The position numbers and the translations under genes were made by a program. A stretch of DNA of 39,030 bases. Source: Anaerolineaceae bacterium UBA2260. Lineage in GTDB: Bacteria; Chloroflexota; Anaerolineae; Anaerolineales; Anaerolineaceae. The notes under the pieces are model-generated. The model was not told where the DNA came from, searched no databases, and was given only the letters and a program-made list of their open reading frames with translations. How positions within the stretch are numbered: the stretch's first letter is position 1; each line of letters begins with the position of its first letter. The stretch covers positions 159 through 39,188 of the forward strand of contig DDXM01000049.1 in the NCBI GenBank assembly GCA_002347485.1, in the 5' to 3' direction. Of this stretch, positions 7,901-14,809 are shown piece by piece.

Positions 7901-8517
7901 ACCTGCTGTACGTAGAGGCTGGTGGACCGTACACCGTCGTTGAAGGAAACACCATCGTCGTGTCGATCCCGCCGCGTCCTGTGTATCAATCAGAAGGTCC
8001 ACTCTATTACGCGTGGGACCTCGACAATGACGGCAGCTTTGAAACCCCCGGTATGCAGGCGGTCTTCGACGCTACCGACCTCAGCGCCCCGGCTACCTAC
8101 ACCATCAATTTCAAGGTGACCAACTCGCTTGGGCTTTCAACGATCGATTCAACCACCGTGGATGTCATCTATAACTTCAGCGGTTACCTGTACCCGGTGC
8201 AGAACCCGGATGTGTTGAACGTGGCGACCGCCGGGCTGGTCATCCCAATTAAGTTCACGCTTGGCGGCGATAAGGGATTGGATATCTTCGCGGCTGGGTC
8301 GCCGAGCGTCACAGAAATCGCCTGCCCGGTTGGCGCGGTCAAGAACAAGATCATCACGTACGCGACTCTTCTCGATCCACCGTTGAAGTACAAGGTTTTG
8401 AAGGACCTTTATAAGTTTACCTGGCAGACCGACCCGGCGTGGGCGGGTACCTGCCAGTTATTCACCATCGAATTGAACGACGGCACTACGCACTCCGCGT
8501 TGTTCAAGTTCAAATAG
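4936..8517 (+). CDS. Secreted ExeM/NucH-type nuclease with lamin-tail, PKD and PxKF domains
   Basis: A 1193-residue exported protein. It has a signal peptide (about 1-33), a lamin-tail domain beginning L-F-F-S-E-Y-I-E-G-S-S-N-N-K-A-L-E-I-Y-N, a second lamin-tail-like region from about 204, and a YhcR-type OB fold at about 410-508. An endonuclease/exonuclease/phosphatase domain spans about 660-980: V-V-S-M-N-V-L-N-Y-F, the metal ligand in G-L-I-E-I-E-N-H, V-N-H-L-K-S-K, I-G-D-L-N-S-Y and Y-S-D-H-D-P. A PKD domain (about 985-1080) and a C-terminal PxKF-type domain (W-Q-T-D-P-A-W-A-G-T-C) follow. The order matches ExeM/NucH extracellular nucleases and YhcR, so it probably degrades extracellular nucleic acid for phosphate, nucleotides or biofilm DNA. 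A strong GAGGAGGAA site precedes the ATG; a terminator follows the gene. Confidence 0.88.
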   Translation: MKAVMATSIRIIVGLGFILSLIGGSITSASAAVPLDLFFSEYIEGSSNNKALEIYNPTAAAINLATDSYNIQMFFNGSASAGLTINLTGTVAAGDVYVVAQSSANATILAQADQTNGSGWFNGDDAVVLRKGTTILDAIGQIGNDPGSQWGVDLVSTADNTLRRKCNVLYGDTDGSDAFDPAIEWVGYANDTFSGLGAHSTTCLPKINEFSASTTGTDVEYVEIFGAPFYDFSAYSLLEIKGDVSTATGTVDEVIALGSTDQYGLYLVNLAANALENGTITLLLVRNFTGALGNDLDSNDDGILDVTPWDAIVDAVAVNDGGAGDLTYGTPTLGVAYDGLPFAPGGASRIPDGFDTDAATDWVRNDFDLAGIPEYTGTIVLGEAYNTPGALNMAYTPPPEACGDPNTLISAVQGSGLASPLVGTEVAVEGIVVGDFQNNASSDDGNLNGFHLQTPDSSVDGNAATSEGVFIYYPSGTTDVAVGDHVRVRGSVSEYNGLTEITVASIWKCSSGNPLPAATPLSLPVSDVNDFEAYEGMLVTFPQDLVISEYFNYDRYGEIVLTSERHLTPTALYEPGSTEYFDAVEAFNLDKITLDDGRSAQNPDPAIHPNGAVFNMENLFRGGDLVTNVTGVIDYSFNLYRVQPTQGADYTPANPRPATPESVGGTLKVVSMNVLNYFSTIDTGSWICGPSEDMECRGADTMEEFTRQHNKIVAAIAAMKPDIAGLIEIENHVTDAAVQTLVDGLNAAMGAGTYNYIHTGPIGSDAIKVAIIYRPASVTPVGDFAILDSSVDARFLDDKNRPVLAQTFKNPYNGLFTVAVNHLKSKGSDCNDVDDPDLGDGAGNCNLTRLAAAQAEMDWLASDPTGSGDPDFLIIGDLNSYDKEDPIDAFRAGADDIVGTADDYVDMTFEFQGEEAYSYVFDGQIGYLDYAVSGPLMSQVTGTTIWHVNADEPDLIDYDMSFKLAAQDALYAPDVYRYSDHDPVIIGLDLLYVEAGGPYTVVEGNTIVVSIPPRPVYQSEGPLYYAWDLDNDGSFETPGMQAVFDATDLSAPATYTINFKVTNSLGLSTIDSTTVDVIYNFSGYLYPVQNPDVLNVATAGLVIPIKFTLGGDKGLDIFAAGSPSVTEIACPVGAVKNKIITYATLLDPPLKYKVLKDLYKFTWQTDPAWAGTCQLFTIELNDGTTHSALFKFK

Positions 8518-8533
8518 ATCACCGCGCAGCGAA

Positions 8534-8566
8534 GCGGGGGCAAGGGAACCATGCCCCCGCTTTTTG
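8534..8566 (+). terminator. Intrinsic terminator of the nuclease gene
   Basis: A 9-bp perfect stem (GCGGGGGCA / TGCCCCCGC) with a nine-base loop, followed by TTTTT, 17 bases after the stop codon. Confidence 0.9.
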
Positions 8567-8567
8567 G

Positions 8568-8944
8568 TTAATGAAATCAAAATGGGTAATCAGGGATCCC
8601 AACCAATTGGACAATAATTTTAAGATTAATATTGGCAATTACCTGATATAATTTGTTGGCAAGAAGATTTCACCGCACGGTACAAAACTTCATCACACTT
8701 GGCATTGATTGCAAACCGAAAATTGAAATATCCAAGTCAAACAGGATGCATTGATCCGGGAAGATCATTTGGTCGCAGCGCCTGAAAAGGCAATCTCCTG
8801 GGGAGCGAATTGCGAAACCGGCCTAAATATTAGCTGGTTTTTGTTTTTAACAACAGGTTAGAAGGTTCAATTAATTTTAATACGATTTTAGAAAACCTAA
8901 AACAAACTTGTCTTTAGATAGTTTTTAATAAGGAGAATGCCATC
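8568..8944 (+). promoter_or_regulatory. Promoter and long structured leader before the Pro/Thr-rich surface protein gene
   Basis: This 377-base gap has no gene. An extended -10 box (TGATATAAT, hexamer at 8647-8652) would start a leader of about 285 nt. Within it are a GCC/GGC stem (8780-8791), a hairpin pairing GCAAT with ATTGC around CTCC/GGAG (8790-8813), and an 8-bp hairpin AAACCGGC / GCTGGTTT (8815-8840) followed by a U-rich run. The words GGCAA, GCGAAACC, GGCCTAA and TAGCTGG in this order recall the GEMM (c-di-GMP-I) motif, but the closing P1 helix is not visible. I call it a candidate cis-regulatory RNA, class uncertain. Confidence 0.4.
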
Positions 8945-9730
8945 ATGAAAAAGTTATTACTCATCATCAACAGGGTCATTTACATATCTGCCACAGCAAT
9001 GCTGATCGCAGGCCTGATCTTCACTTTCAATGGGCAGCCTACAGTAGTGCGCGCTGATGCCATCTGGACCACCCGCGACGATTGCGGTGATGGAAGCCAG
9101 GATGTCAATCTTTTCAACCGCGGCGACGATGTCTTCATCAACGGTAGTGGATTTGCTCCAGGCGAGTACACTTGGGACATCACCGGCAAGCCGGGCGGCG
9201 CGTCGTGCGATCCGGGGCTTGTGGTCGCTGAGGGTACTATCAATGTACCTGATAACGGTATTTTTTGTTTTCCCGCTTATACCATCGCAATAGATGACTG
9301 CGGTGAATACCAGGTGAAAGTGGGTGTAAAGGGTGACAATTACCGCGTGGGCGATCCTCCCACCAACACGCCAACCAGCATACCCACCAGCATACCCACC
9401 AGCTTACCCACCAACATACCCACCAGCATACCCACCAGCTTACCCACCAACATACCCACCAGCTTACCCACCAGCTTACCCACCAGCTTACCCACCAACA
9501 CGCCAACCAGCATGGCTACCAACACCCCGCCGCCACCGCCACCGCCTACCGACATCCCCACCGTCCCAGCCACCCTGCCGCCACCGGTAGTCGAACCGCA
9601 GGATGTGCTCATCCCAGTGACCGGCGCTGACTTAACACCCGGGATGCATAACCTCACCTGGGGTGGATTGGGCATGCTGGGATTGGGCATGGTCTTAACA
9701 GGCATCAGACGGAAACTCTTTGGAGAATAA
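8945..9730 (+). CDS. Secreted Pro/Thr-rich repeat protein with sorting-signal-like C-terminus
   Basis: A 261-residue protein: an N-terminal signal or anchor (about 1-38), then a compact cysteine-containing domain (about 38-135, four Cys, in segments such as D-D-C-G-D-G-S-Q-D-V and I-A-I-D-D-C-G-E-Y). A spacer of P-T-[SN]-[ILM] repeats (about 137-198) and a short poly-proline tract follow. The C-terminus has I-P-V-T-G, a hydrophobic helix (about 238-256) and R-R-K-L. That arrangement resembles LPxTG sortase substrates, although the motif begins with Ile and the spacing is long; it may instead be a simple membrane anchor. The spacer would hold the N-terminal domain away from the cell surface. 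The head domain is unassigned. An AAGGAG site precedes the ATG. Confidence 0.72.
   Translation: MKKLLLIINRVIYISATAMLIAGLIFTFNGQPTVVRADAIWTTRDDCGDGSQDVNLFNRGDDVFINGSGFAPGEYTWDITGKPGGASCDPGLVVAEGTINVPDNGIFCFPAYTIAIDDCGEYQVKVGVKGDNYRVGDPPTNTPTSIPTSIPTSLPTNIPTSIPTSLPTNIPTSLPTSLPTSLPTNTPTSMATNTPPPPPPPTDIPTVPATLPPPVVEPQDVLIPVTGADLTPGMHNLTWGGLGMLGLGMVLTGIRRKLFGE
9357..9510 (+). repeat. In-frame 12-base tandem repeat (P-T-S/N-x)
   Basis: About thirteen near-identical 12-base units of the type CCCACCAGCATA, CCCACCAGCTTA or CCCACCAACATA. They encode the Pro-Thr-rich stalk and vary mainly at the third and fourth codons. Copy number could change by slippage without breaking the frame. Confidence 0.85.
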
Positions 9731-9745
9731 AAATTTCCGGTTGAT

Positions 9746-9782
9746 AAAGAGGCTGGCTAAAAAGTCAGCCTCTTTGTTTTTT
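9746..9782 (+). terminator. Intrinsic terminator after the Pro/Thr-rich protein gene
   Basis: A 10-bp perfect stem (AAAGAGGCTG / CAGCCTCTTT) followed by a T-rich run. It lies between two convergent genes; the U run is better on the plus strand. Confidence 0.85.
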
Positions 9783-9787
9783 CTTAC

Positions 9788-10468
9788 TCAGGGCGTAAAG
9801 ACCACAAAATCATCAAAAGCGATCTCCACGCCACCCTCTTCCAGGCTGCCGGCGATCACTCCCACATCTCCCTTTGTGAAGGCTACATCCTCAAGGCTTT
9901 CAAGCAGGTAGCCGTTCACATAGAACGAAAGTGTTGTGCCGGAACAATCAAAACGCAGGTGGTTCACCTGGCTGCCAGCTTTCACGCTGTCCATTGGCCT
10001 AAGCGCGTTCCCGCTGAGCAGGCGCATTCCCCCGTCTTGGTACCTGCCGATACCATAATACCCGTGACCGGTGACGATGCCGAAATAAAAATTTTCTCCA
10101 TCCAGGTAGCGGCAAATGATGCCCATGGTGCCGCTCTCCGGTCCTGCGACGTGCACCGCGTCCACCTCGATGCTCACGTTATCAAGATCCAACCCGGCGG
10201 TGCCCCACAGGTCAAGGTTGGGTTCTTCGACCCGGAAAGTATAACGCCCTGATGTGTAATCCATCGCGCCTTGCGGACTATTCTGCGAATCCCAACCGGA
10301 ATAAAACCGGCTGAAATCGTCATAGAAGTACACCCCGGGCGCTGGGTTAAGGTAGCCAGCGCGCAGGATTTCGGCGCGCGTCAGGAGCAGGTAAATCAGA
10401 ACAGCCAGCACCGAGATCATGCCAGCCAGAAAGATCCTCCATAAATTGCGCGTCACGTGTAATTTCAT
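9788..10468 (-). CDS. Membrane-anchored concanavalin-like/LamG-type protein
   Basis: A 226-residue protein with one N-terminal hydrophobic helix (about 10-30) and an extracytoplasmic beta-rich domain. The segments Y-D-D-F-S-R-F-Y-S-G-W, S-G-R-Y-T-F-R-V, N-F-Y-F-G-I-V-T-G-H-G-Y-Y-G-I-G-R and L-S-F-Y-V-N-G-Y-L-L-E-S-L-E fit the jelly-roll found after D-D-F-S/G-W openings in Chloroflexota surface proteins, often attached to kinases or zinc-ribbon modules. Here it stands alone. Ligand unknown; carbohydrate or envelope binding is only a family-based guess. GGAG lies about ten bases before the ATG. Confidence 0.7.
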   Translation of the reverse strand: MKLHVTRNLWRIFLAGMISVLAVLIYLLLTRAEILRAGYLNPAPGVYFYDDFSRFYSGWDSQNSPQGAMDYTSGRYTFRVEEPNLDLWGTAGLDLDNVSIEVDAVHVAGPESGTMGIICRYLDGENFYFGIVTGHGYYGIGRYQDGGMRLLSGNALRPMDSVKAGSQVNHLRFDCSGTTLSFYVNGYLLESLEDVAFTKGDVGVIAGSLEEGGVEIAFDDFVVFTP

Positions 10469-10590
10469 CGCAATTCGCTCCAGATGAATTCATTATACGG
10501 CAAGGAAGCCAATGAGGAGGCAACTCCGACTATCTTGAATAAACGCCTATTTTGGTATTAAATACGCGTAATTGTTCAGGAGCGTGCTGT

Positions 10591-10941
10591 ATGGATTTCG
10601 TAGCTCGAAAAATCCAAAGCGAGGTTGAAAGCTGGTTCTTCAAGAACGAAGCGATCATTATTTACGGTGCGCGGCAGGTAGGAAAGACGACTTTCGTGAA
10701 GCAGCTAATGCGCGTGCGTCCCGAGCCTTCGCTTTATCTCAATTGTGACGAACCTGATATACGCGAAGCGCTCACTGATAAGAACTCGCTTGAACTTCAG
10801 CAAATGAACGGCAAGCTACTTACCTTCGAATTCAAATGGCGTGGCCAACGCTCCCACCCTCCGAAATCCTTTTTCGAGGTATACCCGGATGCCCCGGTTC
10901 ACCTGGTCAACCAGTACAACCTATTGGATTTCCTGACATAA
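10591..10941 (+). pseudogene. AAA+ ATPase (DUF4143 family) with large internal deletion
   Basis: The ATG at 10591 follows AGGAG at good spacing. The first 69 residues are a normal start for this family: D-F-V-A-R-K, Walker A G-A-R-Q-V-G-K-T-T, L-N-C-D-E-P-D-I-R. The sequence then jumps, without losing frame near 10797, to its C-terminal end (N-G-K-L-L-T-F-E-F-K-W, P-P-K-S-F-F-E-V-Y-P, L-L-D-F-L-T). Family members are about 370-400 residues; this one has 116, so Walker B, the sensor region and most of the C-terminal nuclease-like domain are gone. The start and end are intact while the middle is missing, which indicates a single in-frame deletion of about 800 bases. It may still be translated, but it cannot be a working ATPase. 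Confidence 0.75.
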
Positions 10942-10959
10942 TTGACTGCGTCTCGCAGC

Positions 10960-12783
10960 TTAAGCAGCCCCACCCGCCGCCAGGTCGCGTGCCTGTTCAA
11001 CATACTCGAGCGATTGGTGGCGGAAGTAGGTGTTGTACAGCGTGGCGTAGTGCCCGCCGGCGACAAGCAACTGCGCGTGGTTCCCCTCTTCGATGATGCC
11101 GCCGTTCTCCATGACGATGATGCGGTCGGCAGACTTGACGGTTGATAATCTATGCGCAATCAAAATACTGGTCGACTGCTGCAGAATCAGGTCCAGCGCC
11201 TGCTGGATCTGCCACTCGGTAAACGGGTCGATGCTGGCAGTGGCTTCATCCAGGATGAAGATGGCCGGGCGCTGCACCAGCACGCGCATCAGCGCTACCA
11301 GCTGCCGCTGACCCATCGAAAGCCGCCCGCCGCGTTCACCCACCTGCGATTCCAGCCCCTGCGGCAGTGTGTCAAGCCACTCTCCCCCGCCAATGCGTTT
11401 CGCCAGGGTAAGGATCTCAGTCTCACTCGCGTCGCGGCGCGCGTAGCGGATGTTCTCCGCCACCGTGCCCGAGAAGAGGAACGGCACCTGTGAGACCACG
11501 CCCAATTGACGGCGGTACTCCTCCAGGTTGAAGCTGCGGATGTCGCGCCCATCGATAAGCAAACGCCCGCCATGGAACTCGTAGAAGCGCGCGATCAGCT
11601 TGGCCACCGAGGTCTTGCCGGCGCCGGTGTGCCCTACGATCGCCAGGTTCTCGCCTGGTTGAATATGCAGGTCAAAGTGCGTGAGTACCTGCTCGCTCTC
11701 CTTGTAGTGAAAGGAAACGTTCTCAAAGAGGATCTCGCCCTTCAAGGGCGGCACTGGGTCGCTGGAAGTCTGCACGACCACTGTGGGAGAATCAATGAGC
11801 GCGAACACGCGTTCAGAAGCGGAAAGCCCGTTCTGGATCGAGGTCCAGAAGGAGGTGAGGTTCATGATCGGGAAGAGGAAACGGTCGAGGCTGAGAATGA
11901 AGAGGTACCAGGCGCCGAGGGTGACCGCGCCTTCAATGACGCTATGCCCTCCCGCCAGCACCATCACAGCGGTGGCGATCACCGCCAGCGCGTTGAGCAT
12001 GGGGAAGACCACCGAGAGAGCCAGTCCTCGCCGCACGTTTACGCGGTACGAGGTCTCGTTGGCGTCAGTGAATTCAGCGTAGATACTGCCTTCCTGGCGG
12101 AAGTTCTTGGCGACGGCGATACCGCTGACGGTCTCCTTGATGGTGGAGTTGACATTGGCCATGGCACGCATCCCCTGGCGGGTAACTTTGCGCGCCACTG
12201 TGCGGTAGGCGAAGCCCAGCACGAGGACGATGGGGATCATGGCGAAGGCGTAAAGCGATAGCTGCCACTGGATATTGAGCAGCACCACCGCCAGGATGAG
12301 CGCCTCGATGAACATACTGAACACATCGGTAATGAGGGTGACCAGCTCGCCGAAGTCGCGCGTGTCGGAGGTGATGCGCGAGACGATCTTGCCGGAGGAA
12401 AACTCATCGTAAAACGACAGGTCGTGCTCCACCGAAGCCGAATAGGCGTCAATGGAAAGCTGCGCCACCACCTCAGAGATGGCGGTGGACGTGAGGCGGC
12501 GCAAACCATAGTTAGAGAACCAGATCGAGACGCCCACCAGCAACACCGCGCCTGCCACCATCAGCAGGCTGAACACCTGCGGCAGTTCTTCCAGCAGGTC
12601 AATGCCGCGGCTGACAATAACCGGCAGCAGCGCGCCAGCCCCCGCCACCAACAGGGTGAGCAGCGAGATGAGCACCAGTCGCTTGCGCTGAGGCTTGAAA
12701 TAGCCCACGATGCGGCGCGCCAGGTCGCGGTCGCTGTAGGTACGGTCATACTTTTCTGCGTCTAACGAACTAAAGAAACCCAT
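10960..12783 (-). CDS. ABC exporter half-transporter, second subunit of a heterodimer
   Basis: A 607-residue membrane-ATPase fusion. Residues about 1-330 are the six-helix exporter domain and about 350-600 the nucleotide-binding domain: Walker A G-H-T-G-A-G-K-T-S near 381, an altered signature L-S-M-G-Q-R-Q near 488, complete Walker B F-I-L-D-E-A-T-A-S near 510, and H-loop I-A-H-R-L-S. The upstream gene encodes a partner whose Walker B ends in Asp-Asp but whose signature is canonical. Paired, they give one competent and one degenerate ATP site, as in BmrCD and TM287/288. It probably exports drugs, lipids or peptides. The C-terminal tail (F-R-H-Q-S-L-E-Y-V-E) is family-typical. No clear ribosome-binding site precedes the ATG; the gap to the upstream gene is 90 bases. 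Confidence 0.9.
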   Translation of the reverse strand: MGFFSSLDAEKYDRTYSDRDLARRIVGYFKPQRKRLVLISLLTLLVAGAGALLPVIVSRGIDLLEELPQVFSLLMVAGAVLLVGVSIWFSNYGLRRLTSTAISEVVAQLSIDAYSASVEHDLSFYDEFSSGKIVSRITSDTRDFGELVTLITDVFSMFIEALILAVVLLNIQWQLSLYAFAMIPIVLVLGFAYRTVARKVTRQGMRAMANVNSTIKETVSGIAVAKNFRQEGSIYAEFTDANETSYRVNVRRGLALSVVFPMLNALAVIATAVMVLAGGHSVIEGAVTLGAWYLFILSLDRFLFPIMNLTSFWTSIQNGLSASERVFALIDSPTVVVQTSSDPVPPLKGEILFENVSFHYKESEQVLTHFDLHIQPGENLAIVGHTGAGKTSVAKLIARFYEFHGGRLLIDGRDIRSFNLEEYRRQLGVVSQVPFLFSGTVAENIRYARRDASETEILTLAKRIGGGEWLDTLPQGLESQVGERGGRLSMGQRQLVALMRVLVQRPAIFILDEATASIDPFTEWQIQQALDLILQQSTSILIAHRLSTVKSADRIIVMENGGIIEEGNHAQLLVAGGHYATLYNTYFRHQSLEYVEQARDLAAGGAA

Positions 12784-12873
12784 AGTATTATTGAATAATG
12801 ACCAGTGATTAGTTGGCAGGTCTTCGCAACTTTATATAACTGTTCTTCCTCGGCACTAATTACCAGGCACTCA
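12784..12873. repeat. TTAGTGATTA-type low-complexity intergenic repeat
   Basis: The gap between the ABC genes holds GACCAGTGATTAGT on one side and TAATTACCAGGCACTCATTACTCC on the other, a loose inverted pair of the ATTAGTG / CACTAAT words also seen at 35384-35530, 36791-36828 and 38165-38285. Confidence 0.4.
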
Positions 12874-14634
12874 TTACTCCTCATTGAAAATCCTCCGATA
12901 AGCGTCGCTGGTGCGCAGCAGGTCTTCGTGCGCGCCGCTGGCGACCAGCCGCCCGTTGCGGATGACCAGGATGAGGTCAGCCCAGCGGATCTGCGACAGG
13001 CGGTGCGTGATGATAAAGGTGGTGCGTCCGCGCGCGGCGGCGTAAATCGCGCGCTGGATGTGGTCCTCGGTGGCGGAGTCAATTGCGCTGGTGGAATCGT
13101 CAAGCATGAGGATGCGCGGGTCGGTGAGGAACGCGCGCGCCAGCGCCAGCCTCTGGCGCTGACCACCAGAAAGGGTGACCCCGCGTTCGCCGATGACCGT
13201 GTCATAGCCATCCGTGAAAGAGGTGATGAACTCATGCGCCTGGGCAGCCTTCGCCGCCGCCTCAATTTCGCCGCGCGCAGCGCCTGGTTTGCCAAAGGCG
13301 ATGTTATCGGCGATGGAACGGGAGAACAGGAAGATATCCTGCTCGATGATGGAAATGTTGCGCCGCAAATTCTCCAGGTTCCAGTCGCGCACATCCACAC
13401 CATCCACCAGCACCTGCCCGCCGCTGACATCGTACGTGCGGTTGATGAGGCGCACCAGCGAAGTTTTACCTGAGCCGGTCTGCCCGACGATTGCAACAGT
13501 TTGCCCCGGGTGCACTTTAAAGCTGACATGCTCGAGCACCGGTTGACCGCCTTCGTATTTGAAGGTCACATCGCGGAACTCCACCTCGCCGCGCAGCGGC
13601 ACGGCGTGACCGGCGGCGTTCTGGTCGAGGTTGTTCTCGCGGTTCATTAGTTCGAGGATGCGCTTGGCGCCCGCCAACCCCAGCGAGATGCGCGAGTACG
13701 CCCACAGCGAGGAATAAGTCGGGAAGTCGAGCATAAGCAACAGCCCGAAGTAACCCACCACCCCACCGATGTCAATGAGACCGCGCTGGAAAAGCAGCAA
13801 CGCGTGAAGCAGGCCGGCGGCCAACGCGATACCGTATAGCAGGAGGGGCAGGAAGCGGGCTTCCTTTCGCCCCTGCAGGATGAGCGCGTTCTTATAGCGG
13901 GTGATATTGCGATTAAAAAGGCTGATCTCAGCGGCTTCCTGGGCAGACCCCTTGACGGTTTCAATGCCGTCCAGTGATTCCGCCAGGCGGATGTTCAACG
14001 CGCCAAAGGACTCCCTCACCTCTTCGGTGACCGGGGTGAGCCCGCGCATGTAAATGCGCAGCACGATGAAATACAGGACGATGAAGAGCGCGGGTACCAG
14101 CATTAGCGAGACGTGGTAGCGCGGCGCTGCAACGAGCGGGAAGATGAGAAAAGCCAGCGACCCCACCACCGTGTTGAGCCCGGGGCTGAACAGGAAGTTA
14201 ACCTCGCGCACATCGTTGGTGGCGCGTGCCATGGTATCGCCCACCGGCTGCAGGTTGTGGAATGTCATGCTCTTGCTGAGCAGGCTGGCGTACAGTTCGC
14301 TGCGCACGTTGCGCTCAATGCGCTGCGCGCAAAATTCGAAGCCGAAATTGCGCCCAAACTGCAGGATGCCTCGCCCGATGCCGCTGGCGATGATGGCGAA
14401 GAAGATGTTAAGGAGCGCACGGGGTTCAAAGACCGGGGCAGCGACCACATTGAACGCCTCACCAATCTTCACGTTGATCAACGCCATCAGCCCGGCGTTG
14501 CCCAGCGCCCCCACCAGCCCCACGACCAGGATCCACCACTCATGCAGGGCGTGCGAGATCACCCAGCGCGTTGGCGAACGGCGGTCCGTCTTGTACTGGG
14601 ATGGGATGGTAAATTCAGCGGTGGTCGAGGTCAT
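12874..14634 (-). CDS. ABC exporter half-transporter, first subunit, with degenerate catalytic site
   Basis: A 586-residue exporter half-molecule with a transmembrane domain (about 25-330) and an ATPase domain (about 345-580). Walker A is G-Q-T-G-S-G-K-T-S near 380, the signature a canonical L-S-G-G-Q-R-Q near 488, and the H-loop I-I-T-H-R-L-S near 541. Walker B reads L-M-L-D-D-S-T-S-A-I-D: the catalytic Glu is Asp. This substitution is the hallmark of the non-hydrolysing site in heterodimeric exporters and fits the L-S-M-G-Q signature of the downstream partner, which completes the same site. The first residues (T-S-T-T-A-E-F-T) are soluble. The start has no Shine-Dalgarno but has a -10-like TATAAA nine bases upstream. 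Confidence 0.9.
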   Translation of the reverse strand: MTSTTAEFTIPSQYKTDRRSPTRWVISHALHEWWILVVGLVGALGNAGLMALINVKIGEAFNVVAAPVFEPRALLNIFFAIIASGIGRGILQFGRNFGFEFCAQRIERNVRSELYASLLSKSMTFHNLQPVGDTMARATNDVREVNFLFSPGLNTVVGSLAFLIFPLVAAPRYHVSLMLVPALFIVLYFIVLRIYMRGLTPVTEEVRESFGALNIRLAESLDGIETVKGSAQEAAEISLFNRNITRYKNALILQGRKEARFLPLLLYGIALAAGLLHALLLFQRGLIDIGGVVGYFGLLLMLDFPTYSSLWAYSRISLGLAGAKRILELMNRENNLDQNAAGHAVPLRGEVEFRDVTFKYEGGQPVLEHVSFKVHPGQTVAIVGQTGSGKTSLVRLINRTYDVSGGQVLVDGVDVRDWNLENLRRNISIIEQDIFLFSRSIADNIAFGKPGAARGEIEAAAKAAQAHEFITSFTDGYDTVIGERGVTLSGGQRQRLALARAFLTDPRILMLDDSTSAIDSATEDHIQRAIYAAARGRTTFIITHRLSQIRWADLILVIRNGRLVASGAHEDLLRTSDAYRRIFNEE

Positions 14635-14643
14635 CAGTCAAAA

Positions 14644-14649
14644 TTTATA
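14644..14649 (-). promoter_or_regulatory. -10-like box close to the exporter operon start codon
   Basis: TATAAA on the minus strand, nine bases before the ATG at 14634, with no ribosome-binding site in between. Compatible with a leaderless or nearly leaderless message. Confidence 0.35.
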
Positions 14650-14737
14650 AAAATACGGATTGAGATGCTAACAGCGACCTGTATTGTAACCCAATAAATC
14701 TGCCGGGGTCTGTGTTTTTGATTACAAAATGACAGGA

Positions 14738-14780
14738 AAAGCAGGAATAAAAGCAGGGAAGATCGGACGATCTTCCCTGC
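14738..14780 (-). terminator. Intrinsic terminator of the polytopic membrane protein gene
   Basis: A 13-bp perfect stem (GCAGGGAAGATCG / CGATCTTCCCTGC at 14753-14780, two-base loop) followed on the minus strand by TTTTATTCC. Confidence 0.75.
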
Positions 14781-14809
14781 CATGAGTGATATTACCCCTT
14801 GTCCCTGGC

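Noticed and set aside
9357..9510. Short-period repeats that might suggest a CRISPR-like array.
   Set aside because: The units are 12 bases, contiguous and in frame within a coding region; there are no spacers and no cas genes.
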